A stretch of DNA of 64,000 bases from Flavobacterium aestivum (GTDB lineage Bacteria; Bacteroidota; Bacteroidia; Flavobacteriales; Flavobacteriaceae): the NCBI RefSeq assembly GCF_026870175.2, contig NZ_CP113977.2:2852001-2916000 (forward strand), in the 5' to 3' direction. The position numbers were made by a program, and so were the translations under genes. How positions within the stretch are numbered: position 1 is the stretch's first letter; each line of letters opens with the position of its first letter. Under the pieces are notes generated by a model that had not been told where the DNA came from, searched no databases, and was given only the letters and a program-made list of their open reading frames with translations. Positions 18,265-25,319 of this stretch are shown in pieces.

Positions 18265-18843
18265 ATGAATAAAATTTTATTACTACTTGCAATTTTACCG
18301 TTTATGATTTCTTGTCAAAACAAGAAGGAACAAGAAGAAAATAATTTAAAAGAACTTCAAAAGGAAGCTCAAGAATTGATGAAAAATCAAATTGATTTTT
18401 TTATGAATGCAACACCAAAATATTTTTCTGCGAAAACCGTAAATGGTAAGCTCTTTAATTCTCAGGATTTTAAAAACAAAAATTTGGTGGTATTTATCTA
18501 TGACAAGTCCTACTTAAAAAAGAGTGACACATATGATATGACTAAAGAATTAAATGAAATTTATAATACATATAAAGACAAAATCAAGTTTGTAGGTATA
18601 ATTGAAGGTTATGTTGAAAACCAAAACGAACTGAATGAATATTTGAAAAAATCTAAAATTTTATTTGAACAAATTGACAATACAAAATCGCAAGACAAGC
18701 CTGAAATATTAAATTATAATATGTATTGTAGTCCAGCTAAAATTCTTATTAACTCAAGTGGGAAAGTAATTCATTCTTCTTGTGGTGGTGGAAACAGTTA
18801 TGAATTAATACAAAAATTAGATAGTATAAAAAACTTCCGCTAA
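18265..18843 (+). CDS. Lipoprotein with thioredoxin/peroxiredoxin-like fold lacking the redox motif
   Basis: 192-residue lipoprotein with the shared LPFMISC signal (Cys17). Residues about 48-190 read as a TlpA/AhpC-type thioredoxin fold: F-S-A-K-T-V-N-G-K entry strand, the VVFIYDKS core strand, the KFVGIIEG strand and the SPAKILINSSGKVI C-terminal hairpin with the expected proline. Where CxxC should follow the core strand, the sequence is DKSYLKK, so the disulphide chemistry is absent. It may be a binding protein or a degenerate paralogue. It shares its upstream sequence with the gene at 16231. Confidence 0.7.
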   Translation: MNKILLLLAILPFMISCQNKKEQEENNLKELQKEAQELMKNQIDFFMNATPKYFSAKTVNGKLFNSQDFKNKNLVVFIYDKSYLKKSDTYDMTKELNEIYNTYKDKIKFVGIIEGYVENQNELNEYLKKSKILFEQIDNTKSQDKPEILNYNMYCSPAKILINSSGKVIHSSCGGGNSYELIQKLDSIKNFR

Positions 18844-19000
18844 TAAAGGTTTTGTGTTAGAGAGTTGAAGTACAGAATTCAAAAATAACTTTCAATTGAA
18901 CTTTAAGTTTAGTAATAACATCAATTTTTTGTGCTTTGATTTCCTGCCTGAACGCAAAATACCAAAATGTTCCCGTAAACTTTAAACCCAACATTTCATA

Positions 19001-19462
19001 ATGAAATATTCAATCCTTTTATTCAGTCTTATTTTTTGCCTGTTTCCTTTCAAAGATTTGAAGATACAATGGGTCGAGAATCTCGATGGCGATTTTTCTT
19101 TTTCACGAAAGCAGAGTTTAAAATGTGAAGCCTGGTGTTATGAGTACGCAGGTGCTACTGAAATAATAGCAAAACGATCGAATAAAGATACAATTGAATG
19201 TTATACACTGGCCAATGAGGCTACCCATTGTACGCTACACTTTTATATTATCAATAATGTCATCAGCAATCCAAGAATTGAATTGAATAGTATTGCTGAC
19301 GGAAAACGAACCTATGTATGTAATGATGGCAGTATAAAGATGGACAAAAAAGCAATGCAAAAAGGAATCTTAAAAGCCCAATTTGATATGAAGTTTGATC
19401 ATCCCGAAAATCCAGAAAAAGTAATGTTCTGGAAGGGGAAAATTTATGCCAAAATAAAATAA
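19001..19462 (+). CDS. Secreted protein, unknown
   Basis: 153-residue protein with a short N-terminal hydrophobic segment (about 1-18) that can act as signal peptide. The mature part contains four or five cysteines, including a C-E-A-W-C motif, and several beta strands, consistent with a small disulphide-stabilised periplasmic domain. No family is recognised. It sits alone between two lipoprotein genes. A weak hairpin (19472-19487) follows the stop codon and may terminate it. Confidence 0.6.
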   Translation: MKYSILLFSLIFCLFPFKDLKIQWVENLDGDFSFSRKQSLKCEAWCYEYAGATEIIAKRSNKDTIECYTLANEATHCTLHFYIINNVISNPRIELNSIADGKRTYVCNDGSIKMDKKAMQKGILKAQFDMKFDHPENPEKVMFWKGKIYAKIK

Positions 19463-19714
19463 GTGCAACAGCTAAACTATGGTTTAGTTTTCGTACTTAT
19501 TTAAGTATTTAGTTTTTTCTTTGCAACTTTCATTTTAGCAGAATTCACTCAAAGCTTTTTTTCGCAAGAGTAATCGAATCTGGATGAGTTTTTACCTTAT
19601 GGCGAAATTGACGGAATAGGAGGTGAGGAAACAAAAAAAGTAGGTTGGTTAACAGATCTCAAAAACACACACATGTATAAATTCTATCTTAAAAACACAA
19701 AAACAGAATTAGAA

Positions 19715-20746
19715 ATGAAATTAACTCGCCTTCTATCTGCTGGGGTACTGCTCTTACTTTTTGCCTGCAGTAAAAAAGAGAATCCTAAAAGTGTCCAATC
19801 GGGTTTAGTTGAAAAAACTCAGGTTGAAACCGATTCAATACAGAAAGAAGAAGAAGTACCTCCCAAAAAGGAAAGCATCAATTTGTTTACTTTATTTCCA
19901 AAAGATAGCAGTGATGTTGCTTTTGTTTCCCTTTCGGATATTTATCCTGTAAATGATGAAAAGGACACGCTTATTTTACCTAACATAGAAAAACTAGGAA
20001 AATACAATGCTCAGTATTTTACCTTTGATAAAAACTACAGAAAAAGGTTTTTATCTAAAACCAATATATCCGAAACCGATTCTGTTTTTGTATTCGATTA
20101 TGCTAAGAACAAATTGGCTTCGTTTGCTGTGAAAAGCTTAAAAACCGCTGCAATGTTAAATGGATATTCTTCAGAGGAAGATTGGCCTTATCGCACCTTG
20201 GATTTTATGATAGGTTTTGAAATCAACAAGAAACACTTAAACGGATTCAGTAAATATTTTAGAGATGCATTAGTATATATCGGTAAAGAAAATCCATTTT
20301 CGACAGACGGTTTAAAGCCAATTGTCTGGAAAAAAATTGCCAGTAAAGAATATCCATCAAAACCAATAAAAAATGAAGATCGTGATTTGTTAGAAAACAT
20401 GGTAACTGGTAATACTTACTTGTTTAAAACAGAAATGCATCATTATTTTTTGCAAGAATATTTAGATGATGATAAAACAATTTATGCCAGACGTCTTTTA
20501 GTGACCGATTCTAAAATTAAAGACATCATAATTGAAAAACTTTACGCTCAAAGCGAAGATACCTCTCCCGCTCCTTTGAATTATGAAGAGGGATACAATA
20601 CAATTAATCAGTGGACAGGAAAACTCTTCAAAAATAAGCCAACTGTTGTTTTTGGTTTTGAATATATTTCTTTTGGATGTCCGGTAATTTCAATTATTGA
20701 CAAATCAAATGAAGAGATTTTTCTTCAATGTGACAATCGTCATTGA
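19715..20746 (+). CDS. Lipoprotein, unknown
   Basis: 343-residue lipoprotein. I choose the ATG at 19715 because it begins a canonical lipoprotein signal (LLLLFAC, Cys18); the frame also stays open upstream to a stop near 19571. That upstream stretch reads like protein (E-F-L-P-Y-G-E-I-D-G) and may be the remnant of another gene. The mature protein has a Glu/Lys tether and a globular domain of about 280 residues ending in CDNRH. No known domain is recognised. The gene's 3' end overlaps the fragment at 20697-20891 in another frame. Confidence 0.75.
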   Translation: MKLTRLLSAGVLLLLFACSKKENPKSVQSGLVEKTQVETDSIQKEEEVPPKKESINLFTLFPKDSSDVAFVSLSDIYPVNDEKDTLILPNIEKLGKYNAQYFTFDKNYRKRFLSKTNISETDSVFVFDYAKNKLASFAVKSLKTAAMLNGYSSEEDWPYRTLDFMIGFEINKKHLNGFSKYFRDALVYIGKENPFSTDGLKPIVWKKIASKEYPSKPIKNEDRDLLENMVTGNTYLFKTEMHHYFLQEYLDDDKTIYARRLLVTDSKIKDIIIEKLYAQSEDTSPAPLNYEEGYNTINQWTGKLFKNKPTVVFGFEYISFGCPVISIIDKSNEEIFLQCDNRH

Positions 20747-20891
20747 CAATGATATTGGGATCAAGGCTTTTGTTCGATGGAGTGGGTTAGAGGATTATGG
20801 AAGTCTTTATTCTTTACTCGGTACAAAAAACAAAATTGAAATGACAAATAAAGTTTCAAAGAAAAATACTTATTATGAAAAATTAGTATGA
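20697..20891 (+). pseudogene. C-terminal fragment of a lost gene, coupled to the next gene
   Basis: This frame reads like the C-terminus of a real protein (about 50 residues, including FVRWSGLEDYGSLYSLLGTK) and has no plausible start of its own. It ends in an ATGA overlap with the next gene at 20888, the usual sign of translational coupling. Its 5' part overlaps the end of the preceding lipoprotein gene in a different frame. The simplest reading is that the 5' portion of an operon partner was replaced by the lipoprotein gene. Confidence 0.45.
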
Positions 20892-21817
20892 ATTTAAATG
20901 AAAAAACAATTACCAAGTTAGTTGGTGTTTTTATACTAATATTGGGTTTAACAATAATCTCTTTTTATATCAAAAGCGGATATAAATCATTCGGTTTATA
21001 CATAATTCCTATTGTTTTTATTATCGGTTCAGTATTAATTATTTTAAAAGAAAACATTTCGAGATGGCTTGATGGCGAAAAAATGATAAAACCGGGGAGA
21101 TGGATGGTGAAGCATTCACGTTTCGTTTTTTTTATTTTACCACTTTCGATATTTTCAATAATAGGTTTTTTAGTGTTGTTTTTTGCTATTAAATTAAAAT
21201 GGGATGTTGGTTTATTAGGTTGGATAACAGTTTCTTTATTAGCTTTTTTTCCATTATTTTTAATTTATGGTTTGAAATTCGGATTTTCAATTTCCGAAAA
21301 ACAACAAAAACAAATAGAGGAAAGACAAAATAAATTGTTTGCTAACGATAAAGGATTAACAATTGAAATGCCATTATTTGATAAGAACTGTTTTATAAGT
21401 TGGCAATCTCTTGAAGCTATTATTTATTATAATTATATTGTCAATAGTGACTTTACGGAGCAGTATGTAGGTTATAAACTCTATTTGAATGCAGTTCCTA
21501 TTTATACAAAATACGAAAAGCAATGGTGGTTAAATAGATTATTCCCAAAAGATCCTCAAAACAAAATAATTGACATTAATAATGAAACAAAATGCTTTTG
21601 TGAAATGCCAAAAATTGTAGAGAAATATTTAAACGTAAAAGTGGATATTGATGTTAAAGACCCAATGAAAAACACATTGATTTCAAGTCGAACTTATAAA
21701 AGAGGAAATAAAATTACAAACATTGAAAAATGGAAGCCAAGCAATAGGGTAGACGAACAGATTGTTTTTGATAAATTCAATAGGAGTATAGACGAGATTA
21801 GGAAAAACTACCGCTAA
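20888..21817 (+). CDS. Membrane protein with four N-terminal helices, unknown
   Basis: 309-residue protein with four hydrophobic segments (about residues 10-28, 33-52, 75-100 and 105-130) followed by a hydrophilic cytoplasmic domain of about 175 residues. The domain contains ISWQSLEAIIYYNY, typical of small PH-like (bPH2/YcxB-type) domains that follow membrane helices. That resemblance is weak. The start overlaps the preceding gene fragment by four bases. Function unknown. Confidence 0.65.
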   Translation: MNLNEKTITKLVGVFILILGLTIISFYIKSGYKSFGLYIIPIVFIIGSVLIILKENISRWLDGEKMIKPGRWMVKHSRFVFFILPLSIFSIIGFLVLFFAIKLKWDVGLLGWITVSLLAFFPLFLIYGLKFGFSISEKQQKQIEERQNKLFANDKGLTIEMPLFDKNCFISWQSLEAIIYYNYIVNSDFTEQYVGYKLYLNAVPIYTKYEKQWWLNRLFPKDPQNKIIDINNETKCFCEMPKIVEKYLNVKVDIDVKDPMKNTLISSRTYKRGNKITNIEKWKPSNRVDEQIVFDKFNRSIDEIRKNYR

Positions 21818-21874
21818 GAAGGATTTCAACCTTATTGGAGTTTATAAATACGATAACCATAACAACCCAATAAT

Positions 21875-22624
21875 ATGGCAAAAAGAATTACAATCATACT
21901 CTTATTGAGTTCTCTACCTTTCATAATGTTTTTTGTAGCTAGCAAACTATCAATAATGTATAGTAAAATGTGCTATGATACTACTTACAAAAATTACCAA
22001 AAGGGCATTAATGCTGAAAATTATATTCTCCTTTCCGTTTCGAAAGTTATTCCACAAGATTTAATATCTGAAAATATAAATTTTGATACTTTAAATCATA
22101 AATTCATTCTTCCTCTAAAACATCAATATTATGATGAACAAAAGAACGAAGCTATAATAAGTAATTGCACTTACATATTTGATAAGAGAGGAGCTTTACT
22201 TTCTAAAATAGAATCTGCAGAAGAAAGTGAACAACAAAGTCAATTTGAGCACTGCGTAAAATTAGAAGACATTCTTAACCACAATAATAAATCGGTCAAT
22301 GTTGAATATTTCTTAAAAGAGAGATATCGTTACAACTGGAATCCTTTTAGAGGATTTGGCAGTCCCAATGGCTCTGGCAGAAATATGACTTGGGAAGGGA
22401 CTGCGGATATTGATTTAAAATTGAAAAAAGAAATAGTAAAACTTAAAATAGACGAAGTATTTGCTCAGAATTTTTTTTCGAATAAATCTGAAAGAAATGA
22501 TTATGAATTAAATATAAGTCTTTATCAGTTACCAATTAAATTTCAAAAGATGTCAAGTATAGGCTTTTTTGTGAGGCACAAAACTTATGGTCCAAATGAA
22601 TTGTATATTATTAAATCAAAATAA
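21875..22624 (+). CDS. Membrane-anchored or exported protein, unknown
   Basis: 249-residue protein with an N-terminal hydrophobic segment (about 5-27) that could be an uncleaved anchor or a signal peptide. The remainder is hydrophilic with mixed alpha/beta character and a GRNMTWEGT stretch in the middle. I recognise no family. It lies 57 bp downstream of the preceding membrane protein gene on the same strand and may share its transcript. It converges with the minus-strand gene at 22677. Confidence 0.6.
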   Translation: MAKRITIILLLSSLPFIMFFVASKLSIMYSKMCYDTTYKNYQKGINAENYILLSVSKVIPQDLISENINFDTLNHKFILPLKHQYYDEQKNEAIISNCTYIFDKRGALLSKIESAEESEQQSQFEHCVKLEDILNHNNKSVNVEYFLKERYRYNWNPFRGFGSPNGSGRNMTWEGTADIDLKLKKEIVKLKIDEVFAQNFFSNKSERNDYELNISLYQLPIKFQKMSSIGFFVRHKTYGPNELYIIKSK

Positions 22625-22676
22625 CGAAGTCGTATAATATAGTTACGGTTTTACAGAATATAATTCAATTTTAAAA

Positions 22677-23945
22677 TTATTTGTAATATTCAATTTTTCT
22701 TTCTGCTACCAATGTAGGTTCATCTAAATCAGTTCCTTCTAGAAACATATTGCATTTTATCCAGTTGTTGTGTCTATCATATTCATATGTGTAATAATAT
22801 ACCATGTTTCGTATTACATATTTTTGGGGCGCATCTGGAATAGCTTCTATTCTAATTAAATCTCCCTGTTCATTGTATGTTTTTACACTTCTGCTGTAAT
22901 TCTTAAATGTCAATTCTAAATCGTGACCATAGCTTTTTACTGTTTCTACATAATCTTTAGTAGGGTGATAAGTATAGTCTTGCATTGCAACTACGCTTGC
23001 ATCGTCAATAAGCTTTACTTGTGTAATTCGTCCCAAAGTATCATAGGTATAACGCCAATGCAAATCGTCATAATAGCGGCATTTTGTTTCTATGTCAGCA
23101 TAAAATTGGCGTGGACTTTTTTCGATCCTAAAATAATCCGGACTGCTTGTGAGATATTCATTGCGATGTGGGCTATCTTGATCTCTGTATTCTTTTGCTT
23201 GAGCACCTGCAATTATTCTTTGGACTATGACCTGCCCTTTTTCATTATAATAAAATAATTTACGTGTAAATAAATCATCTTCAGTACAGGTTTTATCGAT
23301 TATAGTACCTGTTCGTACGACATTGTATTTTTTCTCTTCTTTTACTCTTCCAATACTGTCGTATTCATATTTATAAACATACTCATTATAATTTTGCCAT
23401 CTATTATTATCTATTTCAAGCGTGTATTCATTTTTAGCAGGAATTTGAATTTCATTTAATTTTAATAGTAAGTTATGATTCCAGACAGGGTAATACTGTT
23501 TTAATGCTGTTTTGTATCTGCTTTTCTCTTCGATATCATTATCATAGAGATGCTCATAATTCATCAAGATTTTTTTAGGCTTTTTATGCTTAGCTTTTGA
23601 ATAATCATTTGCCTTTTGAAATGTTAGAACCATTTCAAAAGAAGAAAAATCATAATCCATTCTGTTGTAGGCAGGTCCTGTTATTCTTTGAAATTTATCA
23701 AAATTAATGACAGAATCATTTCGAATTAAATTATTGGTGTATGCTGCTTCAAGTTCTTCTTCAGTCAGGCATGCCTTTGGTTTTTTAAATTTAAAATAAA
23801 CCGTTTTTACGGAATCCTTCAGGTTTAAATAATTGTTGCTGTTATGTTTATAAGAATATAATCCGCTGTATTTTTGAGTCGTTTGAGAATAGATTGGAGC
23901 TGAAAAAAACAGGAGACTTAGTAAAAATTTTAAAAATGGTTTCAT
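22677..23945 (-). CDS. Secreted protein with YD-repeat-like segments
   Basis: 422-residue protein with a signal peptide (about 1-20). Several segments have the pattern Y-x-Y-D-x-x-G-R-(I/V) (for example YEYDSIGRVKEEK and YTYDTLGRITQVK), followed by similar Y-x-E-x-G-D/Q-L-I turns. These resemble the beta-hairpin units of RHS/YD-repeat shells, but there are too few for a full toxin cocoon. It is more like the stand-alone YD-containing periplasmic proteins common in Bacteroidota. No C-terminal toxin domain is visible. It is the last gene of the island before the tRNA-Arg and is oppositely oriented to the lipoprotein genes. Confidence 0.65.
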   Translation of the reverse strand: MKPFLKFLLSLLFFSAPIYSQTTQKYSGLYSYKHNSNNYLNLKDSVKTVYFKFKKPKACLTEEELEAAYTNNLIRNDSVINFDKFQRITGPAYNRMDYDFSSFEMVLTFQKANDYSKAKHKKPKKILMNYEHLYDNDIEEKSRYKTALKQYYPVWNHNLLLKLNEIQIPAKNEYTLEIDNNRWQNYNEYVYKYEYDSIGRVKEEKKYNVVRTGTIIDKTCTEDDLFTRKLFYYNEKGQVIVQRIIAGAQAKEYRDQDSPHRNEYLTSSPDYFRIEKSPRQFYADIETKCRYYDDLHWRYTYDTLGRITQVKLIDDASVVAMQDYTYHPTKDYVETVKSYGHDLELTFKNYSRSVKTYNEQGDLIRIEAIPDAPQKYVIRNMVYYYTYEYDRHNNWIKCNMFLEGTDLDEPTLVAERKIEYYK

Positions 23946-24310
23946 CTTCAGGATTAAATTTATTTGTCTTTTATTTTCTTAGGAAAGATATATAAATTCA
24001 TTTAGAAATACACTATTTTGAAAGTTATAGTAATCTGAACTTTTATGAGAAATGCTTAAAGTATGTAATTATCTGAATGTCTCTAGTGTTACATATATTT
24101 AGTATCAAAAAATTACGATAAACCAAGAGAGAAAAAACTATATCCTTAAAGGGACTTCGAACCATCTTTCAGCCCCGATTAAATCTCTAATAAAGCTGCT
24201 TTTTGACTGTCTACTTCAAACAGAGTAAGGATTCCGCGTAAAAAAAATCGAACTATAAAAGAGCAGGCTATAAAAATATTGATAAAGAGGTTTTTATGGG
24301 CATAAAAAAA
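23946..24310. other. Intergenic region at the right edge of the island
   Basis: The gap between the YD-repeat-like gene and the tRNA-Arg terminator is AT-rich. I see no gene in it, and no direct repeat of the tRNA 3' end that would serve as an obvious attachment site. Confidence 0.4.
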
Positions 24311-24335
24311 GAGACAACTATCAAATAGTTGTCTC
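24311..24335 (-). terminator. Terminator of tRNA-Arg
   Basis: Perfect 10-bp stem (24311-24320 with 24326-24335) with a five-base loop. Seven A residues on its left become a U-run in the minus-strand transcript. It lies six bases beyond the tRNA 3' end. Confidence 0.85.
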
Positions 24336-24341
24336 TTTAAG

Positions 24342-24415
24342 TGACCTCGACTGGATTCAAACCAGTAACCTTCTGAGCCGTAATCAGATGCGCTATTCAG
24401 TTGCGCCACGAGGCC
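24342..24415 (-). tRNA. tRNA-Arg (anticodon ACG)
   Basis: The minus strand folds as a 74-base cloverleaf. The acceptor pairs GGCCTCG with CGAGGTC (one G-U pair), the D-stem is GCGC/GCGC, and the anticodon stem is TCTGA/TCAGA with loop TTACGGC, giving anticodon ACG. The T-stem is ACTGG/CCAGT, and the discriminator is A. The CCA end is not fully encoded. The A at position 34 should be edited to inosine, so a TadA deaminase is expected elsewhere in the genome. A consensus promoter lies 47 bp upstream and a strong terminator follows. Confidence 0.95.
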
Positions 24416-24461
24416 TTTTGTTTTGCTAAACTTGTTCTTTGTGTTAACCTGTTTGCGGGTG

Positions 24462-24491
24462 CAAATATAGGAATAAATATGTATCTTGCAA
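24462..24491 (-). promoter_or_regulatory. Promoter of tRNA-Arg
   Basis: On the minus strand TTG (24491-24489) and TATATTTG (24469-24462) are separated by 19 bp, matching the Bacteroidota consensus exactly. Transcription would start about 40 bp before the tRNA. Confidence 0.75.
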
Positions 24492-24519
24492 GCATGAATT
24501 TGTAATAAAATAAAAAAAA

Positions 24520-25032
24520 ATGAGCTTAAAAAAGTATATACGTGATATTCAGGGTTTTCCAAAAGAAGGAATTGTGTTTAAAGACATCACTCCAATGCTA
24601 ATTGATGCAAATGCAACAAAAGAATGTCTGAATATCCTGGTTTCGGCCGTAAAGGATAAGAAAATTGACAAGGTAATTGGTGTTGAAAGTCGTGGTTTTT
24701 TCTTCGGTATGCTTTTAGCCCATGAATTGAATGCGGGTTTTATTCCTGTGAGAAAACCAAATAAATTACCTTTTGATACAATAAATGCTTCTTACGATTT
24801 AGAGTACGGTACAGATACCTTAGAAATACATATCGATGCTATTCAAAAAGGAGACAGAGTGCTTATTCACGATGATGTATTGGCAACTGGTGGAACAGCA
24901 AAAGCCGTTTGTGAATTGGTGGAACGATTAGGAGGGGTGATTGTACAGTGTAACTTCTTGATGGAAATTACTTTTTTGAATGGAAGAGAAAAAATTGCAG
25001 GAAATGAGATTTTCGCTGCAATGACGTATTAA
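24520..25032 (+). CDS. apt: Adenine phosphoribosyltransferase
   Basis: 170-residue cytosolic enzyme of purine salvage: adenine + PRPP gives AMP + pyrophosphate. The fold is the type I phosphoribosyltransferase. The PRPP loop VLIHDDVLATGGTAKA lies at about 119-134, the RGFFFG segment is at about 64-69, and the N-terminal hood region (IQGFPKEGIVFKDITPML) is characteristic of Apt. Length is normal for the family. The start at 24520 begins directly with MSLKKYIRDI, as in other Apt proteins. It is divergent from the tRNA-Arg gene and transcribed alone. Confidence 0.95.
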   Translation: MSLKKYIRDIQGFPKEGIVFKDITPMLIDANATKECLNILVSAVKDKKIDKVIGVESRGFFFGMLLAHELNAGFIPVRKPNKLPFDTINASYDLEYGTDTLEIHIDAIQKGDRVLIHDDVLATGGTAKAVCELVERLGGVIVQCNFLMEITFLNGREKIAGNEIFAAMTY

Positions 25033-25103
25033 GAGTTTATGGGGTTAAATTGTTTAAGAGTTTAAGCTGTGTTTATGCGGCATTCTTTAAATGATCTTAA
25101 ACT

Positions 25104-25244
25104 TTATCCAAGTGCTCTGGTTGTAACATAATATCTGTATCCAATAATAGCCATTTGCCATTTTTTGGCTTTGGCCAAATCTAATCTTTGTTTGGTGAAA
25201 CTTGGTAAAATAAGTTTGTTGATTTGAGCTAGAATTTTAAACAT
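25104..25244 (-). CDS. Small basic protein, 46 residues
   Basis: A 46-residue frame (starting MFKILAQINK, ending RYYVTTRALG) with a proper ATG. It is rich in Lys, Leu and aromatic residues and has a composition and codon use like neighbouring genes. It occupies most of the space between apt and a bidirectional terminator. I recall small proteins of this type beside apt in other flavobacteria, but cannot check. It is likely a real gene; no function is known. It has no signal peptide or clear membrane helix. Confidence 0.55.
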   Translation of the reverse strand: MFKILAQINKLILPSFTKQRLDLAKAKKWQMAIIGYRYYVTTRALG

Positions 25245-25267
25245 AGTTATATTTTTTTCAAAGGTAT

Positions 25268-25303
25268 AAAAAAAGACGGTTTTGATGAGAAACCGTCTTT
25301 TTT
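25268..25303. terminator. Bidirectional terminator
   Basis: AAAAAGACGGTTT pairs with AAACCGTCTTTTT around a short loop, with A- and T-runs on both sides. It lies just downstream of the minus-strand BlaR1-type gene and upstream of the 46-residue gene, so it most likely ends the blaI-blaR1 transcript. Confidence 0.85.
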
Positions 25304-25319
25304 ATTGTTTTTATTTAAT

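Noticed and set aside
22677..23945. RHS/polymorphic toxin
   Set aside because: There are only a few YD-like units, no RHS core signature and no C-terminal toxin domain, so a full toxin is unlikely.
13654..24415. Integrative element between two tRNA sites
   Set aside because: No integrase, relaxase or matching attachment repeats are visible; the two tRNA-like 3' ends differ in sequence. I keep only the weaker statement that the island lies between a tRNA remnant and a tRNA.
24179..24562. 127-residue minus-strand frame across the tRNA-Arg gene
   Set aside because: It runs through the tRNA and its terminator, so it is not a protein-coding gene.
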